This document shows positions 17,971 to 27,072 of a stretch of DNA of 64,000 nt, piece after piece. The stretch covers positions 620,001 through 684,000 of the forward strand of contig NZ_KB235896.1 in assembly GCF_000332135.1 (NCBI RefSeq), read 5' to 3'. The notes under the pieces were generated by a model. It ran no database searches, was not told the DNA's origin, and saw nothing but the letters and a program-made list of their open reading frames with translations. Origin of the DNA: Anabaena sp. PCC 7108. Lineage in GTDB: Bacteria > Cyanobacteriota > Cyanobacteriia > Cyanobacteriales > Nostocaceae. The position numbers were made by a program, and so were the translations under genes. How positions within the stretch are numbered: position 1 is the first letter of the stretch; the number at the start of each line of letters is the position of its first letter.

Positions 17971-18891
17971 TTAAGAACGTCTTGCATTTAAGCAGCACCA
18001 TTCTTTTCTTTTCCATAGAGTAGCAACAACCCAGCCATTTTGCTCTAGAGCATCAGCAACGCCTTTAGATTGCTCCAGTAAAATACCACTGAAAATACCC
18101 CAAGTAGTAGATTTAGTGATGGCTTTCATTTCGGGGAGTAACTCAATAATCACGTCAGCTAAAATATTGCAGACAATACCATCAACTGGTTGACTAATCA
18201 CTTTTGTTAAAATGCCTACACTACCTTGGAGAGGGATTAAGTGTTCTGAGTCAATATCATTGAGAGCGCGATTGCTGAAGGTTGATTTTACTGCTAAGGG
18301 ATCAGTATCGACTGCATAAGCTTTTTCTACTCCCAGTAGTACTGCACCAATAGAAAGAATGCCGGAACCACAACCAATATCCGCAATTACCAGGGGTTCT
18401 TTTGGCTCAACCTTAGCAATAAAAGCTTCAGGAACTTGACTAAGACGCATTTCTAGAGATTCTAGACATAACTGGGTTGTGGCATGATTTCCTGTACCAA
18501 ATGCTACACCTGGATCAAGACGAATTACCAAACGTTCTAATGAATCAGGTAGCGGTAGCCATGCGGGATTAATCAGGAAGCGATCGCCTATTTCCTGCGG
18601 TTGCCAATATTGTTTCCAGCTACTAGCCCAATCTTCTTCATCAATCAAATTCCAGTGCAGCAGCGGAGATGGTAATCCTATACATAAAGCATCTTGGCGC
18701 AGCCATAGTGAGAGTGCCGACAAATCCAGTAGCTGTGCTTGAAAGTTGGGCAAATAAGCCTTGACTAGTGAGGAATTGCCTTTGCTTTCAATGGCTGTAC
18801 CACGACAGCCAAAAATCTCCAGTCGCCAAAAGATAGAATCTTCTAAGTCTGGATCACATAAAATTTTTAATTCCCACCAGGTGTTTGCCAT
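17971..18891 (-). CDS. prmA: ribosomal protein L11 methyltransferase
   Basis: A 306-residue SAM-dependent enzyme that trimethylates L11 on the ribosome. The N-terminal recognition domain begins [14 protein letters not shown] and includes the [12 protein letters not shown] motif; the catalytic domain has [14 protein letters not shown], the SAM loop [14 protein letters not shown] and CNILADVI. The length fits the family. It is transcribed in the same direction as serA just upstream, a pairing I associate with Nostocales. A short repeat region lies between them, so co-transcription is likely but not proven. Confidence 0.95.
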   Translation of the reverse strand: MANTWWELKILCDPDLEDSIFWRLEIFGCRGTAIESKGNSSLVKAYLPNFQAQLLDLSALSLWLRQDALCIGLPSPLLHWNLIDEEDWASSWKQYWQPQEIGDRFLINPAWLPLPDSLERLVIRLDPGVAFGTGNHATTQLCLESLEMRLSQVPEAFIAKVEPKEPLVIADIGCGSGILSIGAVLLGVEKAYAVDTDPLAVKSTFSNRALNDIDSEHLIPLQGSVGILTKVISQPVDGIVCNILADVIIELLPEMKAITKSTTWGIFSGILLEQSKGVADALEQNGWVVATLWKRKEWCCLNARRS

Positions 18892-18898
18892 ATTTTAG

Positions 18899-19028
18899 TG
18901 CTGAGTTATGAGTCCTGAGTGCTGAGTTATGAGTTATGAGTTATGAGTTATGAGTAATTCAGTTAAGTAGTAATACTCTTGCTCTTAACTTTTGTCTTCA
19001 CTCAGCATTCGTTACTCAGCACTCAGCA
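18899..19028. repeat. heptamer repeats (GAGTTAT) and inverted partner
   Basis: Four to five units of GAGTTAT with GTGCTGA variants (18899-18955), followed at 18998-19028 by complementary CTCAGCA units. The two halves could form a long imperfect hairpin in the prmA-serA spacer. Confidence 0.7.
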
Positions 19029-19029
19029 C

Positions 19030-20610
19030 TTATAAAGTTACTGTATACGCATCTCGAATCCCAGGTACTTTTTTAATTTCGTTCAAAATGCCATCGGGTA
19101 AAGGATCATCAATACTCAAGGCCATGACAGCATCACCACGAACAATTTTTCGCCCTACCTGCATACTGGCAATATTGACATTAAAGCTGCCAAGCAGGGA
19201 ACCGAGTTTCCCGATAATTCCTGGCATATCGCGGTGTAGGGTAAAAAGCATATATTTACTGGGTGGGACGTTAATGGGGAAACCGTCAACGTCTGTCAGG
19301 TGGATTTCTTTATCACCTAACAAAGCACCAGTGACTGAATGAGTACCTAAAGTCCCTGTTGCTTCCAGATGTAGCGAACCAGCATAATCTCGCGCCGAGG
19401 CATCACGGGTTTCAATGACTCGAATGCCACGTTCTTTGGCTTCTATGCTGGCATTGACATAGTTTACCCGTTCCCGTAGGGCTTGATAAAGTAGTCCTTT
19501 TAGGGCTGCTACTACCAAAGGCTGACTCTTATTTGTGGCCAGATCCCCTTGCAAGGTAACATTAAGTGTTTCCACTCGTCCACCTACTAGTTGTCCTACC
19601 AAGTTACCCAAGGTTTCTGCCAGCTGCATATAAGGCTTGAGTTCTTCTAAGATATCGGGGCTAAGTCCGGGAATGTTGACGGCTGAACGGGCTGGTAGTC
19701 CTAAAAGCACATCCCGAATTTGTTCAGCTACGTCTATGGCTACGTTTACTTGGGCTTCGCTAGTGGATGCACCCAAGTGGGGAGTGAGGATCAGGTCTTT
19801 TCCGAGCGATCGCAATTCTGATTCTCCTAGCGGTTCAGACTCGTACACATCTAAAGCTGCACCACCAATTTTACCCTCTTTAATTGCTGTTGCTAAAGCC
19901 GCTTCATCAATGATGCCACCACGAGCGCAGTTGATAATTCTCGCAGTCGGTTTCATCTTCGCCAAAGTTGCGGCGTTGATTAAATGGGTAGTTTCTGGGG
20001 TTTTGGGGATGTGTAGTGTGATATAGTCCGCTTGCTGAAACAACAAATCTAAATCCACCAACTGACAGCCAAGTTGTTCAGCCCGTTCTGTAGAAATAAA
20101 GGGATCATAAGCTAACAGTTTCATTCCCATAGCTTTAGCTACAGACGCAACATGAGAGCCAATTTTACCTAAGCCGACAACGCCGAGAGTTTTTTTGTAT
20201 ACTTCTGCACCGACAAAAGTTTTACGATCCCATTCACCGCGTTTGACTGAAGCATTTGCATCTGGGATATGACGAGATAAAGATAACATCATTGCTAGGG
20301 CGTGTTCAGCAGCAGCAATGGTATTTCCTTCAGGAGAGTTAACAACTACAATACCTTTGCGGGTAGCCGCAGGAACATCGACATTATCTACACCCACACC
20401 AGCACGACCAATAATTTTTAATTGTGTGCCAGCTTCAATAATTTCTTGAGTGACGCGGGTTCCAGAACGGATCATCAGCGCGTCATACTCACCAATAATT
20501 TCTATCAATTCTGCTGGTTTAAGACCTGTCTTGACATCAACCGTAGCAACTTGGGAAAGAATGTCAATACCAGCCTGGTCAATAGGATCGGAGACAAGAA
20601 CCTTGGACAT
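19030..20610 (-). CDS. serA: D-3-phosphoglycerate dehydrogenase
   Basis: A 526-residue type I PGDH, the first enzyme of the phosphorylated serine pathway. It has the Rossmann loop VGLGKIGSHVA, catalytic Arg in NCARGGIIDE, Glu in YESEPL and His in LTPHLGAST. After residue 320 come the allosteric-substrate-binding domain and a C-terminal ACT domain (LHRDMPGIIGKLGSLLG), which normally confers regulation. Domain order and length are those of plant and cyanobacterial enzymes. In cyanobacteria this pathway supplies serine alongside photorespiration. Confidence 0.96.
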   Translation of the reverse strand: MSKVLVSDPIDQAGIDILSQVATVDVKTGLKPAELIEIIGEYDALMIRSGTRVTQEIIEAGTQLKIIGRAGVGVDNVDVPAATRKGIVVVNSPEGNTIAAAEHALAMMLSLSRHIPDANASVKRGEWDRKTFVGAEVYKKTLGVVGLGKIGSHVASVAKAMGMKLLAYDPFISTERAEQLGCQLVDLDLLFQQADYITLHIPKTPETTHLINAATLAKMKPTARIINCARGGIIDEAALATAIKEGKIGGAALDVYESEPLGESELRSLGKDLILTPHLGASTSEAQVNVAIDVAEQIRDVLLGLPARSAVNIPGLSPDILEELKPYMQLAETLGNLVGQLVGGRVETLNVTLQGDLATNKSQPLVVAALKGLLYQALRERVNYVNASIEAKERGIRVIETRDASARDYAGSLHLEATGTLGTHSVTGALLGDKEIHLTDVDGFPINVPPSKYMLFTLHRDMPGIIGKLGSLLGSFNVNIASMQVGRKIVRGDAVMALSIDDPLPDGILNEIKKVPGIRDAYTVTL

Positions 20611-20877
20611 GATTACTTCATTTAAATTTACAGGTTTTGCGGCACAAGACTTTTAAGTTTAGTCTTTATCTGTGACAATTCTGCAAAAAATTATGGGTGT
20701 TTATATGAAATAAGCTTTGATCAAAAAGATGTGATGATGCTTAAAAGGCTGATAGTGACTTCTCCTGAGATAAAACCACCTCACTGCTTTTGCTGGGAAA
20801 TTCAAACCCTTAGAGCTTTTGAAGGATTCATTTCGGCATTTTCTTTATAATTGTTGTGAGTGTTGGGGAAAGTAGTC

Positions 20878-21555
20878 ATGTTAAATTTCAACCTACCAAG
20901 GTACTTACCCTCTGCTGAAGAATTACCCGACTCTGATGAAACACCCGTGGATAACGAACTGCAAGAATTAATTCCAGGATTGCTGAAAGCGATACTGCTA
21001 ACACTTTGGGCAGAACGCATGGACTGGTTTTTCGGAGTAAATATGGGTATTTATTATCACCCTGATGAACTGCCGATTGTCCCAGATGGGTTTCTTAGCT
21101 TGGGGGTAGAACGTTGTTACGATGAGGAACTACGCCCTAGTTATGTGTTGTGGGATGAAAATGTTGTCCCGATTTTGGTGCTAGAAGTAGTTTCCCCAAA
21201 TTACCGTAAGGAATATAGCATTAAATTGGATGAATATGCCGCATTAGGAGTGCTGTACTATGTGATTTATTCTTCTCGTCGTCGTCGCCAACCCAGGTTG
21301 GAAGTGCATAAATTAGTCAATGGTAAGTATGAGTTACAGGAAAGCAGTCCTGTTTGGCTACCAGAAATCGGCTTAGGAATTGGTTGTGAACGAGGCAATT
21401 ATGGCGGCATAACCAGGGAATGGTTGTATTGGTATGACGAATCAGGAAAACGTTATCTAACACCCCAAGAACAGATTCACGAAGTACAAAACCACGTCAC
21501 CAAGCTGGAGGATAAATTGCGTGAGTTAGGAATAGATCCAGAAAGTTTAAGTTGA
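20878..21555 (+). CDS. Uma2-family (DUF820) endonuclease-like protein
   Basis: A 225-residue protein of the restriction-endonuclease-fold family greatly expanded in cyanobacteria. The PD-(D/E)xK-type core is visible: IVPDGFLSLG gives the acidic residue, and VPILVLEVVSP gives the ExV part, followed by the basic YRKEYSIKLDEY. The last 30 residues (EQIHEVQNHVTKLEDKLREL) form a short coiled coil. I prefer the ATG at 20878 to a GTG at 20860. Biological role is unknown for the family. The gene is divergent from serA. Confidence 0.88.
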   Translation: MLNFNLPRYLPSAEELPDSDETPVDNELQELIPGLLKAILLTLWAERMDWFFGVNMGIYYHPDELPIVPDGFLSLGVERCYDEELRPSYVLWDENVVPILVLEVVSPNYRKEYSIKLDEYAALGVLYYVIYSSRRRRQPRLEVHKLVNGKYELQESSPVWLPEIGLGIGCERGNYGGITREWLYWYDESGKRYLTPQEQIHEVQNHVTKLEDKLRELGIDPESLS

Positions 21556-21556
21556 T

Positions 21557-21727
21557 ACGGGGACGCGGAGATGGGGGGAGGGAAAGACACGGAGACAGTG
21601 GAACGCGGGGACGCGGAGAGTTTGTTTGATCGCAAACGGCTGAAAGTAGAGTAAAACCCTCTTTCTCCCTGCCCCCTGCACCCTGCACCCTGCGCCCTGC
21701 CCCCTGCCTCCTGCACCCTGTCCCCTT
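21557..21727. repeat. GACGCGG and CCCTGCA/CCCTGCC heptamer repeats
   Basis: A GACGCGG-type block at 21557-21622 and a CCCTGCA/CCCTGCC/CCTGCCC block at 21668-21726 lie between convergent Uma2 and panB. Read as protein, either strand gives low-complexity peptides; I treat these as non-coding. Confidence 0.8.
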
Positions 21728-21728
21728 A

Positions 21729-22499
21729 TTATGGAAATTGCCGATCGCGCACTTCCACAGCGTAGTCCTGGACGGCTTTGGTAATTGTTTCTCGTAGGTT
21801 TGTATAAACTTTGGCAAATGGTGGCTGCTTTTCTGAAAGTCCTAAAATATCAGAAGTCACTAAAACTTGCCCATCACAATCTGAACCTGCGCCAATGCCA
21901 ATAGTGGGAATACGGAGTTTTTGAGTGATTTGTAATGCTAGATGGGCGGGGATATGTTCTAATACTATTGAAAATACACCAGCTTGTTCGAGAGCGATCG
22001 CTTGATTTAAAATTCTCTCCCCTGCTTCCGGGGTTTTTCCTTGTTGTCGCAAACCAAGTTGATGTACTGATTGCGGTGTCAAACCCACATGACCCATGAC
22101 TGGAATACCAGCTTGCACCAACCGCTCTATAGTCTCGACCATTGCGGGATAACCACCTTCTAATTTTACAGCCTGCGCTCCAGTTTCTTTCAGCACTCGT
22201 CCAGCTGACTGCATTGCTTGTTGAATACTTTCTTGATAAGTCAAAAATGGTAAATCTACAACGACTAAAGCATTTTTCACACCACGACGCACAGCTTTAG
22301 CATGGTGGATCATTTCTTCTAAAGTAATTGGCAGAGTGGTTTCATAACCAAGCACAACCGCCAAAGAATCACCTACAAGGATTAAGTCTACACCAGTTGC
22401 GTCGAGGAGTTGAGCGATCGCATAATCCCAGGCAGTCAAAGCGACAATTGAACGTCCCTGCTGTTTCCATTGAATTAATTGCTGGGTAGTAACTGCCAT
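21729..22499 (-). CDS. panB: 3-methyl-2-oxobutanoate hydroxymethyltransferase
   Basis: A 256-residue TIM-barrel enzyme that makes ketopantoate from ketoisovalerate and methylene-THF, the first step of pantothenate synthesis. It has the start [16 protein letters not shown], the metal-binding Asp in [17 protein letters not shown], the VKLEGG loop and [10 protein letters not shown], with the catalytic Glu region in VLEHIP. Length is normal. The 3' end runs directly into heptamer repeats. Confidence 0.95.
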   Translation of the reverse strand: MAVTTQQLIQWKQQGRSIVALTAWDYAIAQLLDATGVDLILVGDSLAVVLGYETTLPITLEEMIHHAKAVRRGVKNALVVVDLPFLTYQESIQQAMQSAGRVLKETGAQAVKLEGGYPAMVETIERLVQAGIPVMGHVGLTPQSVHQLGLRQQGKTPEAGERILNQAIALEQAGVFSIVLEHIPAHLALQITQKLRIPTIGIGAGSDCDGQVLVTSDILGLSEKQPPFAKVYTNLRETITKAVQDYAVEVRDRQFP

Positions 22500-22503
22500 A
22501 AAT

Positions 22504-22640
22504 AATTTTAAATTTTAGATTTTAGATTTTAGATTGGTTAATGGGTAATGGGTCATGAGTCATGGGTAATGGGTCATGGGTAAGAGTTTTTTACCAATCA
22601 CCAATCACCAATCACCAATTACCAATCACCAATTACCAAC
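22504..22640. repeat. three kinds of heptamer repeat
   Basis: ATTTTAG units (22508-22534), then GGGTAAT/GGGTCAT units (22544-22583), then ACCAATC units (22594-22639), in the panB-propeller spacer. The last unit is the same heptamer that forms the 14-copy array before lepA. Confidence 0.8.
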
Positions 22641-22642
22641 CC

Positions 22643-23782
22643 CTACTTTACAAACCGACCAAAACCGAAATGAGGTCGCGCCTGATCCATTGTAGGCATT
22701 AACCAAGCCAGCCCCTCACTGGTTCCCACCCACAATTTATTGCCGATATCAGGTGCAAGGGTCAAAACCCGACTAGAAGGAAGTCCAGCAACTCGATCTA
22801 ACAAAGCTCCTGTATTTGGATTTAATCTTAACAACCCATTGGTACTCCCAACCCACACGCTACCATCTTGAGCAAAGCGAATTGAAGTTACATTTCGTCC
22901 CCGCAAAGGAGTTACAGACCTCAGCACAATTCCATTTTTAGGGTTAATTACTAACAAATTATTCGGCATTCCTGCCCAGATTAACCCTTCCGGACTGATA
23001 GCTAAAGTTTGCACAGTTGATCCTGGTAAACTGCCGATTCGCTTCATAATCAAACCACTGGCAGTATTCACCCGCACTAATCCATCCAAAGTCCCAACCC
23101 AAAGTTGACCATCAGCATCTAAAGTCATAGCATTGGCGCTAACACCAGGTAAATTTTTAACTGTTGTCATCACCAAACCTTGGTCAGGACTAATTAGAAC
23201 TAAACCACTATCAGTTCCTGTCCATAAATAACCACGTTTATCAATTAATAGCGATAATACCCGCTTGGAAGGTAGTAATAAATTTTGGGCTGTAATTTCA
23301 TTCGTGCGAGGATCAACTCGTGTTAAACCTTCATAATTTCCCACCCACAAACGACCGACTTTATCTTGAGCTAAAGAACCAATAGCAATATTTGGTAAAC
23401 TAATGCGAGCAATAATATTACCCGTATTCGGGTCAATGCGCGATAAACCCCGCCAAGAACCTACCCAAAGATTACCAGCAAAATCTCCTAGTAAGTTACT
23501 AACACGATAATCAGTTTCTACTTCCCTTTCTAGCACGTCCCGCTCATTAGGTAAGGGATCTATTCGCTTTGGGGGTGGTGCGGCTGGATAAGTGGAGGTA
23601 GAACTCGGTTGATTGAGACTGGGATTTATGTCTGTATTACTACTATTATCAACATTTTGGGCTGTAGCTGGTGTTACCATGCTTGGTAAAGCTATTAATC
23701 CCAGCAAGGCGGACATTATCAATAAATTAGTATGCTTGTGAAATAAAGTCACGGTGATATTCCTTTTGATAGAAGTATCCAA
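22643..23782 (-). CDS. secreted regulator-type beta-propeller protein
   Basis: A 379-residue protein with a basic N-terminus, a hydrophobic segment near 18-42 ending at an ALA-type site (PATAQ), then a Pro/Ser/Thr-rich linker and about seven blades with the two-component-regulator-propeller signature (G-LWVG-GL-R-DP-TG), spaced about 40 residues. It is probably exported to the periplasm or cell surface. Unlike true hybrid regulators it has no kinase or GGDEF output domain; it is only the propeller, so a binding role is the safest guess. Confidence 0.85.
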   Translation of the reverse strand: MDTSIKRNITVTLFHKHTNLLIMSALLGLIALPSMVTPATAQNVDNSSNTDINPSLNQPSSTSTYPAAPPPKRIDPLPNERDVLEREVETDYRVSNLLGDFAGNLWVGSWRGLSRIDPNTGNIIARISLPNIAIGSLAQDKVGRLWVGNYEGLTRVDPRTNEITAQNLLLPSKRVLSLLIDKRGYLWTGTDSGLVLISPDQGLVMTTVKNLPGVSANAMTLDADGQLWVGTLDGLVRVNTASGLIMKRIGSLPGSTVQTLAISPEGLIWAGMPNNLLVINPKNGIVLRSVTPLRGRNVTSIRFAQDGSVWVGSTNGLLRLNPNTGALLDRVAGLPSSRVLTLAPDIGNKLWVGTSEGLAWLMPTMDQARPHFGFGRFVK

Positions 23783-23839
23783 TTAATAACTTAAAGTAAC
23801 CTAAAAAGTCTTTGGCGTAGATAGGAAAAATAATGGCTT

Positions 23840-24184
23840 AGGGATTTGCACAGAAATATGATACCAGCTATTATAAGTTTGCATACACCTAGTTAAATAT
23901 ACTAGAATTTGTAAGTTTATTTAATACTAAATAGAGTAACGTAAATAATTAAAGGTTTGTAGTCAGGTCTTTAGACCTGAAATTCGGGCTAAAGCCCTAA
24001 CTACGAGCCAATTAGGGATTTGCACAGAAATATGATACCAGCTATTATAAGTTTGCACACACCTAGTTAAATATACTAGAATTTGTAAGCTTATTTGATA
24101 CTAAATAAAGTAACGTAAATAATTAAAGGTTTGTAGTCAGGTCTTTAGACCTGAGTTTCGGGCTAAAGCCCTAACTACGAGCCA
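23840..24184. repeat. 174-bp tandem duplication
   Basis: Bases 23840-24010 recur at 24014-24184 with a period of exactly 174 and only a few differences (for example gaaattc against gagtttc). Each unit ends in a palindromic block (GGTCTTTAGACC, then GGGCTAAAGCCC). A 32-base core of the unit is found again, inverted, at 48910-48941. The second copy runs straight into the truncated ATPase fragment at 24187. Confidence 0.9.
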
Positions 24185-24446
24185 AAGCGCGATTTTTACC
24201 CGCAATTTCCACATTGTAATAAACAATTCCCGGATTTTGGCTGACATAATGGGCAATAATCGCACTTTTACCAATACCCGGTTCACCGATAATAGTAAAA
24301 TAGCCCCGGTCATATTGATCGAGAAAGTTGTTGATAGCAGAAAAGACAAATTCACGACCGATAAAGTTGTAATTTTTGGCGTTAATGATTTGCTGAAATT
24401 CTGGGGGATGTCCTCTTGTATTTGTAAAATTTGTGTTATTAAACAT
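24171..24446 (-). pseudogene. N-terminal fragment of a NACHT/STAND-type ATPase
   Basis: The ORF starts at an ATG (24446), reads NFIGREFVFSAINNFLDQYDRGYF and reaches a Walker A loop, IIGEPGIGKSAIIAHYV, followed by IVYYNVEIAGKNRA. In the family this should continue for hundreds of residues through Walker B and sensor motifs. Instead, after about 88 residues the frame enters the 174-bp repeat and stops. The P-loop is intact but nothing else of the ATPase survives, so it is a broken gene. Relatives carry C-terminal WD40 propellers, and another fragment of such a gene lies just upstream. Confidence 0.75.
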
Positions 24447-24477
24447 TTCTTTGCCTTTATTTGATATTATGAAAAAT

Positions 24478-24789
24478 TTAATTTTTCTCCTTTATAATTT
24501 CTTCAATATCTTGCCAAAATTCTGCTCTTGTCACATTTTTTAGAGACTTTTGGCGTTCTTTTGTATAATCACCAGAACCCCAACCCATTTCTTGTAAAAA
24601 GCGAATTGTGTCAATTTGAGCTAACTCTTTAACTAAAGCTTGATAACCTTTTCTACGTAATTCAATGAGTGTCATTTTCATAATTTTAATAACTGCTTCA
24701 CCTTCTAAACGATTTCTATCATAACTCCAATCATCAAAAGGACGATTTAAACAGCAAACATCAAGATAAATAAAATAAGATTTGCTCAT
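24478..24789 (-). CDS. chimera of toxin N-terminus and antitoxin-like domain
   Basis: A 103-residue ORF whose first 36 residues (YLDVCCLNRPFDD, then LEGEAV) look like the start of PIN-type toxins common in cyanobacteria, including their first acidic residue. From MTLIELRRKGYQALVKELA on, it matches the small antitoxin that usually precedes such toxins (TIRFLQEMG, then GSGDYTKER). The two seem joined in frame by a deletion. The toxin lacks the rest of its PIN acidic residues, so catalysis is unlikely. The ATG at 24789 overlaps the upstream stop in TAATG. Family recognition is from memory of related sequences. Confidence 0.55.
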   Translation of the reverse strand: MSKSYFIYLDVCCLNRPFDDWSYDRNRLEGEAVIKIMKMTLIELRRKGYQALVKELAQIDTIRFLQEMGWGSGDYTKERQKSLKNVTRAEFWQDIEEIIKEKN

Positions 24790-25514
24790 TATATATCCCC
24801 TCCCTCCAAGCGCAGGAAATGAAGCCGTCCTGATTGTTCTCCTACGACAATTGTTAACCCATTGGGAGAAACTGCACAGCAAAATATAGAACTTTCACCA
24901 ATAAAAGTAGAGAGTTCCTTTCCTGTCTCCAAATCCCACACTTTCAGGGTGTCGTCATTTGAACCAGAAACGGCTTTTTTGCCATCGGGGGTAATTGCTA
25001 CTGCTTGTACATAGGAGTTATGACCTGTCAGGGTACGCAGTAAGTTTCCACCTGGAGTAGTTAAACTGGCTGTAATCGGACATAATCGCGGAATTTTACT
25101 TTTACTTTGTGCTGCATCTGCTAATATTTGCTGAATGTCTCGCTGTTGACAACTCTGCAATCTTCCCCATAATTGTCCTACTAATTGATTTGAGTCCTGA
25201 TTCACCACATGGGAGGATAACTCTAGAGTCTGTTGAATTATTTTTAGGGTTTTGATTTGTTCTAGTGTTAATTGTTTATCATGTGCTAAGTTTTCTAATT
25301 TTTCAGGCTCTTTAACTAATAAATAATCTCTTGTTAAAGCTTCTATTCCAAATTTAGGATATTCAATTTTTAGAGAAATAAAATCAAAATCGGTGAGAGT
25401 TTGATAATATTTATCTGAGTTACCTGCTTTTAAATGTTGTTCAGGGAACTGTCCCAGAAACAAACTTTTAAACTCTGCTGGTTTTGCTGCTAATTTAGTA
25501 GCGATATTTCCCAT
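24789..25514 (-). pseudogene. C-terminal part of a NACHT/STAND ATPase with two WD40 blades
   Basis: A 241-residue ORF starting MGNIATKLAAKPAEF. Residues 1-150 look like the helical winged region that follows the ATPase core in cyanobacterial NACHT-WD40 proteins (KYYQTLTDFDFISLKI, then VGQLWGRLQS). Then come ITASLTTPGG, one clear WD40 blade (GHNSYVQAVAITPDGK, then TLKVWDLETGKEL) and a final blade ending SGRLHFLRLEGG. Full-length relatives have an ATPase in front and often many more blades. Both are missing, so this is the eroded 3' part of a larger gene, although the frame is open and has an ATG. Confidence 0.7.
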
Positions 25515-25554
25515 ATTATTTATTTTATTTCCTTTAGATATTTAAGTCAAGTTC

Positions 25555-25833
25555 CTAGTTATCTAGTTGAGGATGGCAATAGGTAAAATAATCTTTAATT
25601 ACTTTTTCTTTAAACAGGTTTAAAATTGCTTCCGGTTTAAATACTCCATACTTTACTAGAGCGTAAACATAAACAGTATCAACATCATCAGAAATTTCCG
25701 TAGGATTGAATTTTAATTCTTGTAAAACTTTGATTACAGCTTCATTTTTTTGAGCTTGTTTGATGATTAATGAAGCAGCTTGAGGAGCATATTTTTTAAT
25801 CACGGAAATAATAGCGGCAAATTCTATGATCAT
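25555..25833 (-). pseudogene. N-terminal adaptor-like fragment of a STAND ATPase
   Basis: A 92-residue ORF, largely helical (IISVIKKYAPQAASLIIKQAQ), with a distinctive VDTVYVYALVKYGVFKPEAIL and LFKEKVIKDYF. I recognise this from the N-termini of large cyanobacterial NACHT-type ATPases, where it precedes the nucleotide-binding domain. It stops after KDYFTYCHPQLDN, and 40 bases later the WD40-bearing fragment begins, so the two may be the two ends of one gene with the middle deleted. It could instead be a stand-alone small protein. Confidence 0.5.
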
Positions 25834-26114
25834 GTCTAATTACCGGAAAGTTACTATTTAGCTTATGTGTGTTATTACATCTACTATATAAGTTAGTGTT
25901 GCATTTATTTGAGCTTTTTAGCAAAATGTACGATAGTTACTGGTAACTATAATAACAATGCTGATTATAGTAAAATGTAAATGATTTATTTTTAGCTAAA
26001 TTTTATACTCAATAAATATTCATAGGTTAACGGCTTTTCTGACATTCACACACACTTAACACTGTTACTTGCATATTGCTTTTCTATATCGGTCTTGCTA
26101 ATTTTAGATAATCA

Positions 26115-26235
26115 GGACTTACGCAACTGGCATATTGGTAGGGTGCGTCAGACCTGACATATCCTGCAAATAACTAGATTATTGATATCTGACGCACCAT
26201 AAAATAGATGTTTGGTGTGACACTTGCGTAAGTCC
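26115..26235. mobile_element. MITE-like palindromic element, GGACTTACGC family (copy 2)
   Basis: The ends are GGACTTACGCAA and its exact reverse complement TTGCGTAAGTCC, and the next base pair (A/T) also matches. A second inverted pair lies inside: GGTGCGTCAGA on the left, TCTGACGCACC on the right. The left 35 bases match the element at 51916. No ORF. It lies about 840 bases upstream of the rbcL start. Confidence 0.8.
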
Positions 26236-26644
26236 TAGAAAATAAAAATGTCTGTATTCCTTTCCTGTTCGCTGTTAAGAGTTCCCTGTTCCCTCTCCTA
26301 ACTATAAAATTTATTTTGCACGACTACTTGTAAGCTTTCCAACTTTTTATCTGTCGCCATTATTTTTTGTATCGGTATTTTATATTACAAAACTTTATAA
26401 TAAAACTCTTATCCCCTGACCGCTTTACACTGAGATATATACATTTGTAAATCATTCTTAACAAAATGTTTAAATCTTTTTGTAATAACAAATTTAAATA
26501 GATGAGTAGACAAAATTTGAAAAATAACTTATTGAATTATTGATATATTGTGGGGTAAGCTACAAATTCACTGATGTGCAATTTCTTCTCCCTTGCCCAT
26601 CCCATGACTAAACCTGTCTTAAGTGAAATTGCCTGATGATGAAT

Positions 26645-26665
26645 CTTTACCTTCTGTAGGTAAAG
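26645..26665. promoter_or_regulatory. hairpin in the rbc upstream region
   Basis: CTTTACCT (26645-26652) and AGGTAAAG (26658-26665) form a perfect 8-base stem with a 5-base loop, followed by an A-rich run. It is 408 bases before the rbcL ATG and could lie at the start of a long leader transcript. Its role is inferred only from its position. Confidence 0.4.
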
Positions 26666-27072
26666 GTATCAGACTAAAAAAAAGACAATTGCAGCAAACC
26701 AGCTTCATACACTGGAATGCAACGGTTTTTCAGGCAAAAATTCCTCAGACGGCTTGTAAAGCCAGAGAGTTGTCTTGAATTAAGTGGGTTTAGTAGGGTA
26801 TGCAAACTCAAGATGAAAAGATTTTGTATTCCTGGGACGAAAAATCACAGCGTCAAATAGTGCGTCTGAAAAATATGGTAAAAAATTTGTTGCGGTAAAT
26901 TGCTACTGTAACCAGGTTTGTGCAGCAGTAATACTGCTACCATCGAGCCGTATCGCCCCTAACTATAAGGAAAACTTATAAATTCATTAAGAATGAAGAA
27001 AGGGGAGGGGTGATAAGAAGTTGCACATAACGTGATTTGATAGTAAAAAGAGAGACTTGTTGGAAGGAAAAT

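Larger units (their letters stand above)
25834..27072. other. 1.2-kb region upstream of rbcL
   Basis: It contains the second GGACTTACGC element (26115-26235), a TGTTCCC/GAGTTCCC short-repeat patch near 26265-26300, a hairpin at 26645-26665 and a long AT-rich leader. The rbc promoter must lie here. I did not find a clear GTA-N8-TAC NtcA box or a LysR-type palindrome that I would defend. No ORF is convincing. Confidence 0.5.

Noticed and set aside
21497-21817. 106-codon minus-strand ORF overlapping panB and Uma2
   Set aside because: It reads through the heptamer repeats and into two real genes in other frames.
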